This document shows, in pieces, positions 41,384 through 50,345 of a stretch of DNA of 64,000 bases. The translations under genes and the position numbers were made by a program. The stretch is from Peptoniphilaceae bacterium (GTDB lineage Bacteria; Bacillota; Clostridia; Tissierellales; Peptoniphilaceae): positions 1-64,000 of the forward strand of contig JASLJE010000004.1 of NCBI GenBank assembly GCA_030152565.1, written 5' to 3'. Position 1 is the first letter of the stretch. The number at the start of each line of letters is the position of its first letter. The notes beneath the pieces are model-generated. The model did no database searches. It had not been told where the DNA came from and saw nothing but the letters and a program-made list of their open reading frames with translations.

Positions 41384-43912
41384 ATGAAAATTAAAAAGAG
41401 AGATGGCAATATAGTTGCCTTTGATAAGAAGAAAATAGAAAATGCTATTTTCAAGGCCTTTGTATCTCTGGGCAGAGAGCCAGGAAAAGACGAGATAGAA
41501 AAAATGGCAGACTCTATTGTTTACACTATACAGGAAAAATATCCTACCAATCATATTGTAACAGTGGAAGAGGTTCAGGACTTGGTAGAAATTACCTTAA
41601 TAGAAAATAAACACTATGAAGTGGTAAAATCATATATTTTATATAGGGCTCAACACTCAATGACTAGAAAGGTTATTGAAAAGTTTGAAGACTATATAAA
41701 GGATGAAAATACCCTATACATTTTAAAACACATCCAAAATGACTATGACAGGACTCATTATGACTTGGAACAACTTTACTTGAAGTTTTATTCCTTTATT
41801 AAGCCTGGCATGGACGACATGGATTACTTGGAAGTTTTAGTAAAGGCTGCAGCTGAATTAACCAGCAAGGAATCACCTGACTGGGAGTTTATTTCAGCAA
41901 GATTTTTAATGTATAGAATAGATTTAGACATTGAAGCCAACAGCAAGAAAAGATCTATAGTAGATTTTAAATCCAAGTTAAGAGTTCTTACAGAAGAAGG
42001 ACTTTATGGAGAATACATGTTGGAAAACTATAGTGACGACCAATTAGATGAATTGGAAGCCTATATGGATAAGTCCAGGGATAAGTTATTTAACTATTCA
42101 GGCTTAGACTTAATCTACAAGAGATATTTAATCAGAGATGGGGATGGCAATATCCTAGAATCAGTTCAGGAAATGTTTATGGGAATAGCCATGCACCTAG
42201 CGATTCCAGAAGAAGATAGCAAGGTTGATTTCGCCAAAAGACTATATGATATCTTAAGTCAACTTAAGGTTACTATGGCAACACCTACTATGTCTAATGC
42301 TAGAAAACCCTACCATCAATTATCCTCTTGCTTTATAGATACAGTACCTGATTCCCTAGATGGAATTTATAGGTCAATAGATAACTTTGCCCAAGTTTCC
42401 AAGCACGGTGGTGGTATGGGACTATACTTTGGTAAGGTTAGGGGAACTGGATCAGATATAAGAGGTTTTAAGGGAGTTGCTGGTGGAGTTGTCAGATGGA
42501 TTAGACTGGCTAATGATACAGCAGTAGCAGTTGACCAATTGGGAGTAAGACAAGGTTCAGTGGCAGTATATTTAGATGCTTGGCATAAGGATATACCTGA
42601 GTTTCTACAGTTGAGAACCAATAATGGTGACGACAGAATGAAGGCTCATGACGTCTTTCCAGCTGTTTCCTACCCAGACCTATTTTGGAAGTTGGCCAAG
42701 GACAATATAGAAGCCACTTGGTATATGATGGACCCACATGAAATAGAAACAGTTATGGGCTATAAGCTTGAAGACTTCTATGGGGAAGAATGGGAAAGAA
42801 AGTATTATGAATGTGTAGGAAATCCTAGAATAGAAAAAAGAACCATGTCAGTTAAGGACATGGTAAGATTAATCATAAGATCCTTAACAGAAACAGGTAC
42901 TCCTTTTACTATTAATAGGGATGCTGCAAATATTATGAACCCTAATAAACATAAGGGTATGATTTATTCTTCAAATCTTTGTACAGAAATCATGCAAAAT
43001 ATGAAGGAAATAGAAACTATGGAGACCACTGTTGAAGATGAAAATGGCGAAAAAATAGTAGTAAAGAGACAAAAGGCAGGAGATTTTGTAGTTTGTAATT
43101 TAGCTTCCCTAGTATTGGGTAATATTAACTTAGATGATGAAGCTGAGTTGGAATATGTGGTAAGCACTGTAGTAAGGGCTCTAGACAATGTTATAGACCT
43201 AAACTACTATCCTGTACCATATGCAGAAATTACCAACCAAGAGTATAGGGCCATAGGCCTGGGTACATCAGGCTATCACCATGCTCTAGTTAAGAAGGAT
43301 ATCATGTTTAGCTCTGATGAACACTTGGAATATATGGACAAGGTTTATGAAGACATTAACTACTATGCTATAAAGGCAAGTAGTGACATAGCCAAGGAAA
43401 AAGGATCCTATAAGCACTTTGAAGGTTCTGAATGGCAGGACGGTAAGTACTTTGAAAGAAGAGATTACAAGTCAGCTAGGTGGGAAGACCTAAGGGCTAG
43501 GGTTTCTGAAAATGGACTTAGAAATGGGTATTTAATGGCCGTAGCGCCTACAGGATCTACATCTATTATTGCAGGAACTACAGCTGGCGTTGACCCAGTT
43601 ATGAAAAGATACTTCTTGGAAGAAAAGAAGGGATCAATTATCCCAAGAGTGGCTCCAGGATTAACAACTAGAACCTTCTGGACCTATGAAAATGCCCATG
43701 AAGTAGACCAAATGTGGGTGGTTAAGGCTGCAGGTGTAAGACAAAGGCACATAGACCAATCCCAATCCTTAAATATATATATAACTACAGAGTACAGGAT
43801 GAGCCAAATATTAAATCTATTAATTGAGGCCAATGAAAGAGGAGTAAAATCAATTTACTATATAAGAAGCAAGGCTTTAGAAGTTGAAGATTGTGATTCT
43901 TGTTCAGCATAG
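41384..43912 (+). CDS. Class I ribonucleotide reductase alpha subunit
   Basis: An 842-residue NrdA/NrdE-type subunit. The N-terminal ~90 residues form an ATP-cone (KIKKRDGNIVAFDKKKIE start), pointing to dATP feedback control. The barrel has substrate and active-site regions: SCFIDTVPDSLDGIY, GGGMGLYFGKVRGTGS, NLCTEI and MAVAPTGSTSIIAGTTAGVDP. The C-terminus ends with a CxxC-type pair (EDCDSCSA) for re-reduction. It converts ribonucleoside diphosphates to deoxy forms. I start at ATG 41384 (GGGGAG upstream), not the in-frame ATG 27 nt earlier. The beta subunit follows after 8 nt. Confidence 0.95.
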   Translation: MKIKKRDGNIVAFDKKKIENAIFKAFVSLGREPGKDEIEKMADSIVYTIQEKYPTNHIVTVEEVQDLVEITLIENKHYEVVKSYILYRAQHSMTRKVIEKFEDYIKDENTLYILKHIQNDYDRTHYDLEQLYLKFYSFIKPGMDDMDYLEVLVKAAAELTSKESPDWEFISARFLMYRIDLDIEANSKKRSIVDFKSKLRVLTEEGLYGEYMLENYSDDQLDELEAYMDKSRDKLFNYSGLDLIYKRYLIRDGDGNILESVQEMFMGIAMHLAIPEEDSKVDFAKRLYDILSQLKVTMATPTMSNARKPYHQLSSCFIDTVPDSLDGIYRSIDNFAQVSKHGGGMGLYFGKVRGTGSDIRGFKGVAGGVVRWIRLANDTAVAVDQLGVRQGSVAVYLDAWHKDIPEFLQLRTNNGDDRMKAHDVFPAVSYPDLFWKLAKDNIEATWYMMDPHEIETVMGYKLEDFYGEEWERKYYECVGNPRIEKRTMSVKDMVRLIIRSLTETGTPFTINRDAANIMNPNKHKGMIYSSNLCTEIMQNMKEIETMETTVEDENGEKIVVKRQKAGDFVVCNLASLVLGNINLDDEAELEYVVSTVVRALDNVIDLNYYPVPYAEITNQEYRAIGLGTSGYHHALVKKDIMFSSDEHLEYMDKVYEDINYYAIKASSDIAKEKGSYKHFEGSEWQDGKYFERRDYKSARWEDLRARVSENGLRNGYLMAVAPTGSTSIIAGTTAGVDPVMKRYFLEEKKGSIIPRVAPGLTTRTFWTYENAHEVDQMWVVKAAGVRQRHIDQSQSLNIYITTEYRMSQILNLLIEANERGVKSIYYIRSKALEVEDCDSCSA

Positions 43913-43920
43913 GAGGATAT

Positions 43921-44961
43921 ATGGAAATTAAACGTAAGGCTCTATTTAATGAAGATGGAGATGTGGAATTAACGAAAAGACGTATGATCAATGGTAATAC
44001 TACCAACCTAAATGACTTTAACAATATAAAGTACACATGGGTATCAGACTGGTATAGGACAGCCATGAATAACTTCTGGATTCCAGAGGAAATAAACATG
44101 ACCCAAGACATTAAGGACTATAGACTATTAGACAAGTATGAGAAGGATGCCTATGATAAGGTTTTATCATTTTTAATCTTTCTAGATAGTATACAAACAG
44201 CCAACTTGCCCAATATAGGAGACTATACTACGGCCAATGAGGTTAACCTATGTCTTACTATCCAAGCCTTTCAAGAGGCTGTACACTCTCAATCCTATAG
44301 CTATATCCTAGACACGATAGCATCTCCAGAAGAGAGAACAGACATCCTTTACCAATGGAGGGATGATGAACATCTTTTAGAGAGAAATAAATTTATAGGT
44401 GACATTTATAATGCCTTTGTGGAAAATCCTAACAAGGAAACCTATATGAAGACTGTTATAGGAAACTATATTTTAGAAGGTATCTACTTCTATTCAGGCT
44501 TTATGTTTTTCTACAATCTAGGTAGAATGGGTAAAATGCCTGGAACAGTTCAAGAAATTAGATATATTAATAGGGATGAAAATACCCACTTATGGTTGTT
44601 TAGAAATATAGTACTAGAACTTAAAAAAGAAGAACCAGAATTATTTACAGAAGAAAAAGTCAAGGAATACAAGGAAATGATAAAAGAAGGGGTTAGACAG
44701 GAAATAGAATGGGGCAAGTATGCCATAGGAAATAATATTTCAGGTTTAACAACCCAGATGATTGAAGACTATATTATGTATTTAGGTAATCTAAGAAGCA
44801 GGGGCCTAGGCTTTGGTAACTTGTTTGATACCAATCTAGAAGAACCTGAGTCTATGAAATGGGTAGCTGAATACTCAGATCCTAATGAAATAAAAACAGA
44901 TTTCTTTGAAGGTAAGCCTTCAGCTTATTCCAAATCAGCAGTATTTGAAGACGATTTATAA
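43921..44961 (+). CDS. Class I ribonucleotide reductase beta subunit
   Basis: A 346-residue radical-generating subunit. Metal ligands are visible: Asp in FLDSIQTAN, Glu and His in EAVHSQSY, Glu in NYILEGIYF, and Glu/His in DENTHLWLF. The Tyr of EAVHSQSY sits where the stable tyrosyl radical forms in E. coli NrdB, so a Tyr-type cofactor is likely. AGGAGG precedes ATG 43921; the frame extends 21 nt further upstream, overlapping the alpha gene, but without a ribosome site. Confidence 0.95.
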   Translation: MEIKRKALFNEDGDVELTKRRMINGNTTNLNDFNNIKYTWVSDWYRTAMNNFWIPEEINMTQDIKDYRLLDKYEKDAYDKVLSFLIFLDSIQTANLPNIGDYTTANEVNLCLTIQAFQEAVHSQSYSYILDTIASPEERTDILYQWRDDEHLLERNKFIGDIYNAFVENPNKETYMKTVIGNYILEGIYFYSGFMFFYNLGRMGKMPGTVQEIRYINRDENTHLWLFRNIVLELKKEEPELFTEEKVKEYKEMIKEGVRQEIEWGKYAIGNNISGLTTQMIEDYIMYLGNLRSRGLGFGNLFDTNLEEPESMKWVAEYSDPNEIKTDFFEGKPSAYSKSAVFEDDL

Positions 44962-44964
44962 AAT

Positions 44965-44989
44965 AAAGGAGTGCTTAGCACTCCTTTTT
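44965..44989 (+). terminator. Terminator of the nrd operon
   Basis: AAAGGAGTGC (44965-44974), loop TTA, GCACTCCTTT (44978-44987), then T residues. Confidence 0.88.
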
Positions 44990-45004
44990 ATATTATAATT
45001 TATA

Positions 45005-45062
45005 TTGACCTTTATACTACATAGTGTTATTATAAAAGACTGGTTAGTTTAGACTAACTTAA
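45005..45062 (+). promoter_or_regulatory. Metal transporter promoter with DtxR-type operator
   Basis: TTGACC (45005-45010), 17 bp, TATTAT (45028-45033). Just after the expected start, 45044-45062 reads TTAGTTTAGACTAACTTAA. This matches the DtxR/IdeR consensus TTAGGTTAGCCTAACCTAA at 16 of 19 positions. Its end touches the ribosome site AAGGAGG (45061-45067). A metal-bound DtxR-family repressor (MntR/TroR type) binding here would block transcription when metal is sufficient. Confidence 0.7.
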
Positions 45063-45071
45063 GGAGGATTT

Positions 45072-46022
45072 ATGAGAAATTTAGGAAAGAGGATTGTATC
45101 TTTGCTACTAGTCTTAACCTTATTATTGACCTTATCATCCTGTAATAGGGAGGATAATTGGAATGAAAACGAAGGTAAGAAGAGGGTTTTAGCCACTACT
45201 ACCATGCTGGTAGATCTGGTTAAACAATTAGGCGGAGATAATGTCCATGTAACAGGACTTATTGGCTTGGGAATTGACCCCCATGAATTTGAACCAACTG
45301 CTAGGGATATGAAAAGATTAAAGGATGCAGATATGGTTGTTTACTCTGGTCAACATTTGGAAGGTAAGATGACAGACATCTTTGAAAAACTGGATGAAAT
45401 AGGAGTAAATGTGGTAGAGGGAACAGGAGAAATTGACAAGTCTGATTTAATGAGATGGGAATCAGATGAGGCAGGAGCAGGTCCCTATGACCCCCATGTT
45501 TGGAACTCAATCATGTTATGGAAACAGGTGACTGACAATGTTTCTAAAAACCTACAAGACCTGGTTCCAGAAGCCAAGGATGAAATTATTGAAAATACTA
45601 AGAATTATCAAAAAGAATTAGATGATCTAGACAAGTGGATAGGAGAAGAGGTAGAAAAGATTGACTCGGATACCAAGTATTTGGTTACTGCCCATGACGC
45701 TTTTGGTTATTTGTCTAGGGACTACGGATTTGTGGTTAAGGCCATCCAAGGTATATCCACAGAGACAGAAGCGACTACCAGGGATATAGAAGACCTGGCC
45801 AAATTTATTTATGAAAAAGATGTAAAGTCCATATTTTTAGAGACCTCAGTGCCTACAAGAAATGCCCAGGCCCTACAAGAGGCAGTAAAGAATATGGGAA
45901 AAGATGTTGAGATAGGAGGTGAATTGTATTCTGATTCCTTGGGAGACGAGGAGAGCGGAGCAGATACTTATACTGAGATGATGAGAATAAACATTAAGAC
46001 TATAGTAGATGCCCTTAAGTAG
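45072..46022 (+). CDS. Metal ABC transporter substrate-binding lipoprotein, TroA-like (Mn/Zn)
   Basis: A 316-residue lipoprotein (lipobox LSSC, Cys24) of the cluster A-I metal binders. The four likely ligands are His71 (GIDPHEFEPT), His142 (YDPHVWN), His208 (TAHDAFGY) and Asp288 (LYSDSLG). A His in the third position is the TroA pattern, against Glu in PsaA. The segment GYLSRDYGF followed by GISTETEAT also resembles TroA. It captures Mn2+ or Zn2+ for the following ATPase and two permeases. The DtxR-type operator favours manganese or iron over zinc, but this is inference. Confidence 0.92.
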   Translation: MRNLGKRIVSLLLVLTLLLTLSSCNREDNWNENEGKKRVLATTTMLVDLVKQLGGDNVHVTGLIGLGIDPHEFEPTARDMKRLKDADMVVYSGQHLEGKMTDIFEKLDEIGVNVVEGTGEIDKSDLMRWESDEAGAGPYDPHVWNSIMLWKQVTDNVSKNLQDLVPEAKDEIIENTKNYQKELDDLDKWIGEEVEKIDSDTKYLVTAHDAFGYLSRDYGFVVKAIQGISTETEATTRDIEDLAKFIYEKDVKSIFLETSVPTRNAQALQEAVKNMGKDVEIGGELYSDSLGDEESGADTYTEMMRINIKTIVDALK

Positions 46023-46035
46023 AATACAAAAAATT

Positions 46036-46767
46036 ATGAGAGATACAGTTATAAAAGTAGAGGATTTAACTATAGCCTACCACGATAAGCCGGTTTTATG
46101 GGACATAGATTTGGAGATTCCCAAGGGAAGTATGACAGCCATAGTTGGACCTAATGGGGCAGGTAAGTCTACCCTGATCAAGTCTATTCTAGGATTGGTT
46201 CCTAAGAGCAGTGGTTTTGTTAAGGTAAATAATCACGATATAAAAAATGAATTAAAAAATATAGCCTATGTACCCCAATCAGGTTCAGTAGACTGGGATT
46301 TTCCAACCAATGTTTTAGACGTTGTTACCATGGGAACCTATGGCAAGCTAGGCTGGTTTAAAAGACCTGGTAAAAATGAGAAAAAGTTAGCCCTTGAAGC
46401 CTTGGAAAAGGTAGGGATGACAGAGTTTAGGGACAGGCAGATATCCAAGCTATCAGGAGGACAACAGCAAAGAGTCTTCTTGGCTAGGGCCCTAGTTCAA
46501 GATGCAGATATATATTTTCTAGATGAGCCTTTAAAAGGGGTAGATGCCCTTACAGAAAAGACCATCATGACCATCTTGAATAAGTTGAGAGATCAGGGTA
46601 AGACCATAGTGGTTGTCCACCATGACCTAAGAACAGTAAAGACCTACTTTGACCAAGTAGTCCTACTAAATGTTAAGGTTATAGCCCATGGGGATGTGGA
46701 AAAGGAATTTACTGATGACAATATTGCCAAGGCCTATGGTTATGCAAGGGGTGACTTAGATGAATAG
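46036..46767 (+). CDS. Metal ABC transporter ATP-binding protein, TroB-like
   Basis: A 243-residue ATPase with Walker A GPNGAGKST, signature LSGGQQQRVFLARA, Walker B DIYFLDEP and the switch His in VVHHDL. It is of the size and type of ZnuC/MntB/TroB proteins. I start at ATG 46036 (MRDTVIKVEDL), though no good ribosome site is visible; an in-frame ATG at 46009 overlaps the lipoprotein gene and also lacks one. It overlaps the first permease gene by 8 nt. Confidence 0.92.
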   Translation: MRDTVIKVEDLTIAYHDKPVLWDIDLEIPKGSMTAIVGPNGAGKSTLIKSILGLVPKSSGFVKVNNHDIKNELKNIAYVPQSGSVDWDFPTNVLDVVTMGTYGKLGWFKRPGKNEKKLALEALEKVGMTEFRDRQISKLSGGQQQRVFLARALVQDADIYFLDEPLKGVDALTEKTIMTILNKLRDQGKTIVVVHHDLRTVKTYFDQVVLLNVKVIAHGDVEKEFTDDNIAKAYGYARGDLDE

Positions 46768-47668
46768 TATTCTAGAATTTATAGGTTCTTATTCTGGAGT
46801 AGTTGCCCTAGGGGCTGGTTTTCTAGGCCTAATTGCAGGTATTATGGGAACCTTTATAGTTATTAGGCAGGAGAGTTTGGTAGGAGATGCAGTTTCCCAC
46901 TCAGCCCTTCCAGGTATAGTAATAGCCTTTTTAATAATGGGGGTAAAAAACAGTTTTGGCCTTATGATAGGGGCCACCCTGGCAGGTCTTTTGGCCCTTT
47001 TTCTAATAGTAACCATAACCAAGTATTCAAAAATAAAGTTTGATACAGCCCTAGCCTTGGTCCTATCTACGTTTTTTGGTTTCGGTATGGTCCTACTAGG
47101 TTATATACAAAAGATGCCAGATGGTAACCATGCAGGCCTGGATTCCTATATCTTTGGTCAGGCAGCAGGCTTTATGAGAAAGGATTTAATAACCCTTTTT
47201 GGAACCTTTGTGGTTATCCTGGCGGCTATTTTACTTTTCTATAAGGAATTTAAGCTTTATTCATTTGATGCGGCCTATCTTAAGGCCCTGGGTTATAATG
47301 TTAAATTTATTTCCCTTTTAATGAATACCCTAGTTGTATTAACAGTAGTTGTAGGCCTACAAATGGTAGGGGTTATCCTTATGTCAGCCATGCTAATAGC
47401 TCCGGCTACAGCAGGTAGACTTTTATCAGACAGGCTACCAGTAGTCCTAAGCCTATCAGGTATTATCGGCTTTATAGGAGGCTACTTTGGTACAGTTATC
47501 AGTGTAATCTATGGCTATCCAACAGGACCTGCCATATCAGTTCTACTGGTAATCTTAGTTTTAATAACTCTTTTCTTTGCACCAGGCAGAGGCCTGATAG
47601 CCAAGAAAATTTCAGATAAGAAGAAAAGCGAAAGTTTTGAAAAGATTAAGGAGGAAGAAAATGCTTGA
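46760..47668 (+). CDS. Metal ABC transporter permease, TroC-like
   Basis: A 302-residue permease with about eight membrane segments of the ABC-3 family. Visible are GTFIVIRQESLVGDAVSHSALPG near the N-terminus (quoted in part: ESLVGDAVSHSALPG), and VVGLQMVGVILMSAMLIAPA. It forms half of the channel; the next gene encodes a second permease, as in TroCD. It starts within the ATPase gene end and overlaps the second permease by 8 nt. Confidence 0.92.
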   Translation: MNSILEFIGSYSGVVALGAGFLGLIAGIMGTFIVIRQESLVGDAVSHSALPGIVIAFLIMGVKNSFGLMIGATLAGLLALFLIVTITKYSKIKFDTALALVLSTFFGFGMVLLGYIQKMPDGNHAGLDSYIFGQAAGFMRKDLITLFGTFVVILAAILLFYKEFKLYSFDAAYLKALGYNVKFISLLMNTLVVLTVVVGLQMVGVILMSAMLIAPATAGRLLSDRLPVVLSLSGIIGFIGGYFGTVISVIYGYPTGPAISVLLVILVLITLFFAPGRGLIAKKISDKKKSESFEKIKEEENA

Positions 47669-48782
47669 TTATATACAATTAGGCCTAATAGCAATTTTTG
47701 TTGCCAGCGCAGCCTCCCTACTAGGAGTCTTTCTAATCCTTAGACAGATGTCCATGTTGATAGACTCTATAACCCATACAGTTCTACTAGGTATTGTTTT
47801 AGCCTACTTTATTACCCATGACCTTAACTCGCCACTCTTGATCTTAGGAGCGGCCCTAATGGGGGTAATAACAGTGCTTTTAACAGAGGCTCTCCACAAT
47901 ACGAATCTGGTAAATAAGGATGCTTCCATAGGTCTGGTCTTTCCCCTTTTATTTAGTAGTGCCATAATACTTCTAACCAAGTATGGAAGAAATACCAACC
48001 TATCTACCAATACAGTTCTTTTAGGTAAGATAGAGTTTGCGATTTTTGACCAGTTAAAAATAAATGGGGTAAATGTAGGGGCCAAGTCTATTTGGATAAT
48101 GGGGGTAATTTTAATAATAAATATTATATTTGTAAAGCTTTTATTTAAAGAATTAAAGCTTACCACCTTTGATCCCATGTTGGCTATGACCCTAGGTTTT
48201 ACACCAGCCATAGTACACTATTCCCTAATGACCTTGGTTTCCATAACCACAGTTGGAGCCTTCCAGGCAGTAGGATCAGTTTTAGTCATGTCATTTATGG
48301 TTGGTCCACCAGCCATAGCCTACTTGATTACAGATGACTTGAAAAAGATGATAGGCATAAGTCTTTTTGTTGGAGCCCTTGACTCTATAATAGGAATTTG
48401 GTTGGCCTTTCTCTTGGATTTATCCATAGCGGGCACCATAGCTACCTGTATAGGTCTTACCTTCTTTTTAGTATTTATCTTTAGTCCAAAGGTTGGCCTA
48501 ATAGGTAAGATGGTAAGAAGAAAACAACAAAAAATAGACTTTATGGAAACTACCATGCTCTTTCATATAGATAGGCATACTATTTTGGAAGAAGCAGATG
48601 AAGAGTGTAATATAAATACTATTAACAACCACTTCCACCTGGAAGAAAAAGCTTTTGAAAGAACCATTAAGGCCTTAATCTATGATGGCTATGTTATAAT
48701 TAAAGATGACATTCTAAACATAACAGAAAAAGGAAAATTAAAGGTAGAAAGCGAAAAGCTTAGAATTTTTGGAGGAAAATGA
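47661..48782 (+). CDS. Metal ABC transporter permease fused to a C-terminal winged-helix domain
   Basis: A 373-residue protein. Residues 1-~283 are an ABC-3 permease (ILRQMSMLIDSITHTVLLG, VGAFQAVGSVLVMSFMVGPP). Residues about 295-366 are soluble and look like a winged helix-turn-helix of the DtxR type: a helix with a His-rich start (FHIDRHTILEE), a helical pair through FERTIKALIYDGYVI and a wing ending NITEKGKLK. Ordinary TroD-like permeases stop near residue 280-300. The layout recalls Chlamydia YtgCR, where the repressor half is released from the permease. AGGAGG precedes ATG 47661. A role in metal-dependent repression of this operon is inference. Confidence 0.85.
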   Translation: MLDYIQLGLIAIFVASAASLLGVFLILRQMSMLIDSITHTVLLGIVLAYFITHDLNSPLLILGAALMGVITVLLTEALHNTNLVNKDASIGLVFPLLFSSAIILLTKYGRNTNLSTNTVLLGKIEFAIFDQLKINGVNVGAKSIWIMGVILIINIIFVKLLFKELKLTTFDPMLAMTLGFTPAIVHYSLMTLVSITTVGAFQAVGSVLVMSFMVGPPAIAYLITDDLKKMIGISLFVGALDSIIGIWLAFLLDLSIAGTIATCIGLTFFLVFIFSPKVGLIGKMVRRKQQKIDFMETTMLFHIDRHTILEEADEECNINTINNHFHLEEKAFERTIKALIYDGYVIIKDDILNITEKGKLKVESEKLRIFGGK

Positions 48783-49522
48783 TGAAAACTGAATTGTGCA
48801 TAGACAGCTTCGAAGGAGCTAAAATTGCCAGTGATTTAGGTTTTACATCTGTTGAGATTAACTCCTCACTTCACCTGGGGGGGATAACTCCACCCCTGGG
48901 TCTGGTGAGAAGTATTTGTGAAAATCTAGATGTGGAAGCCATGGTCATGGTTAGGAATAGGCCGGGAGGCTTTAACTATAGTGACAGTGAATTTGAAGAG
49001 ATGAAAAGAGAGCTGGACATATTTTTAGAAGAGGATGTTACAGGACTTGTCTTTGGTTTTTTAACTGATGACTTTGAAATAGATGGGGAAAAGACCAAGT
49101 ATTTTGTAGATAGGATCCACGCCAAGGGGAAAAAGGCAATTTTCCATAGGGCCTTTGATAATAGTAAGGATCCCTATAGGGCCATAGAAAGCTTGATTGA
49201 CTTGGGAGTAGACAGGGTTTTAACCAGCGGTCAAAAACCTACTGCCTATGAAGGTAGAAGTCTTTTGAAAAACCTTCAGGTTAATTATGGTAGTGATATA
49301 GAAATAATAGCTGGATCAGGCCTAACATCTGAAAATGTAAGAGACTTTATAGATTTTACAGCCATAGACTTGGTTCATTCAACCTGTAAGACCTTTAGGG
49401 AAGATAAGACAACTTCTTATAAGGTATCCTATTCCTTTATGGATGGAGAAAAGATAAATTCCTACCAGGTAGTATCAAGAGAAGAGGCCTTGGATTTTAT
49501 AGAAGAAGCGAATAAGAGATAG
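48779..49522 (+). CDS. cutC: CutC family protein
   Basis: A 247-residue TIM-barrel protein with the CutC motifs: ELCIDSFEGA at the start, EINSSLHLGGITPPLG, MVRNRPGGFNYS, FHRAFD, VLTSGQKPTA and IIAGSGLTSENV. Once linked to copper handling, the family's true activity is unsettled. GGAGG precedes overlapping ATG codons at 48779 and 48782; the first overlaps the permease stop, so it is translationally coupled to the metal operon. Confidence 0.92.
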   Translation: MMKTELCIDSFEGAKIASDLGFTSVEINSSLHLGGITPPLGLVRSICENLDVEAMVMVRNRPGGFNYSDSEFEEMKRELDIFLEEDVTGLVFGFLTDDFEIDGEKTKYFVDRIHAKGKKAIFHRAFDNSKDPYRAIESLIDLGVDRVLTSGQKPTAYEGRSLLKNLQVNYGSDIEIIAGSGLTSENVRDFIDFTAIDLVHSTCKTFREDKTTSYKVSYSFMDGEKINSYQVVSREEALDFIEEANKR

Positions 49523-49532
49523 GAAGTTTAAG

Positions 49533-50327
49533 ATGCAAGATTTTAATTTACATATGCACACAAAAAGGTGTGGTCATGCTAGAGGGGAAGATGAAGAGTA
49601 TGTATTAAGAGCAATAGAATCTGGCTTTAAATACATTGGATTTTCTGACCACCTAGCCTATGAAGATTGGTATAGACCTAAGCATAGGATGCATGTGGAT
49701 GAGATGGATGGGTATATAAAAAGTATAGAAGACCTAAGAGAAAAGTATCAAGATCAAATAGAAATCCTAGTTGGCTTTGAGTTTGAATACTTTGAAGACC
49801 TAGTAGACTACTATAGGGAAGTTTCTAAGAAGGTTGACTATATGGTTTTGGGCCAACACTCTAAAAACAGGCAGGACTATGAATATGATCAAGTATGTAG
49901 TGATGAAGATGTTTTAATCTATAGAGATCAGGTCCTAGAGGCCATGGACCAGGGCCTGGTAGACTATCTAGCCCATATAGATTATTTTATGCTGGGTAGG
50001 GATGAGGTCAGTCCTACTTGTCTTAGGGCTGTAGAAGATATTGCCCTGGCAGCCAAGGAAAAAAACATTCCCCTAGAACTTAATCTTAAGGGAATATCCT
50101 ATGGGCTAAAGGATTATCCCTATGGGAAAAGATATATTTATCCCCATAGAGAGCTTTGGGACCTGATAGGAAGGATTAAACCAACTATAGTCCTAGGTTA
50201 TGATGCCCACTATCCAGACATGCTCTTAAAAAGAGAATTGGAAGAAGAGGCCATGGACTTTTTAAAGGCCTATGACCTGGAAGTAATAGATAAGTTTGAA
50301 GATTTAAAAATAAGAAGACGCAAGTAG
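49533..50327 (+). CDS. PHP-domain histidinol-phosphatase-like protein
   Basis: A 264-residue protein of the PHP metallophosphoesterase superfamily. The metal-binding motifs are HMHTKRCGHA at the N-terminus, the SDHLA of motif two, GFEFEYF, LGQHS, LAHIDYF and the late GYDAH. It resembles HisK-type histidinol phosphatases. No other histidine genes are nearby, so it may act on another phosphate ester. It starts 10 nt after cutC. Confidence 0.85.
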   Translation: MQDFNLHMHTKRCGHARGEDEEYVLRAIESGFKYIGFSDHLAYEDWYRPKHRMHVDEMDGYIKSIEDLREKYQDQIEILVGFEFEYFEDLVDYYREVSKKVDYMVLGQHSKNRQDYEYDQVCSDEDVLIYRDQVLEAMDQGLVDYLAHIDYFMLGRDEVSPTCLRAVEDIALAAKEKNIPLELNLKGISYGLKDYPYGKRYIYPHRELWDLIGRIKPTIVLGYDAHYPDMLLKRELEEEAMDFLKAYDLEVIDKFEDLKIRRRK

Positions 50328-50343
50328 AACTTGCGTCTTTTTT
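50315..50343 (+). terminator. Terminator overlapping the PHP gene stop
   Basis: AAGACGCAAGT (50315-50325), loop AGA, ACTTGCGTCTT (50329-50339), then T residues. The TAG stop (50325-50327) lies in the hairpin. The convergent crr stop is only 3 bp beyond. Confidence 0.88.
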
Positions 50344-50345
50344 CT

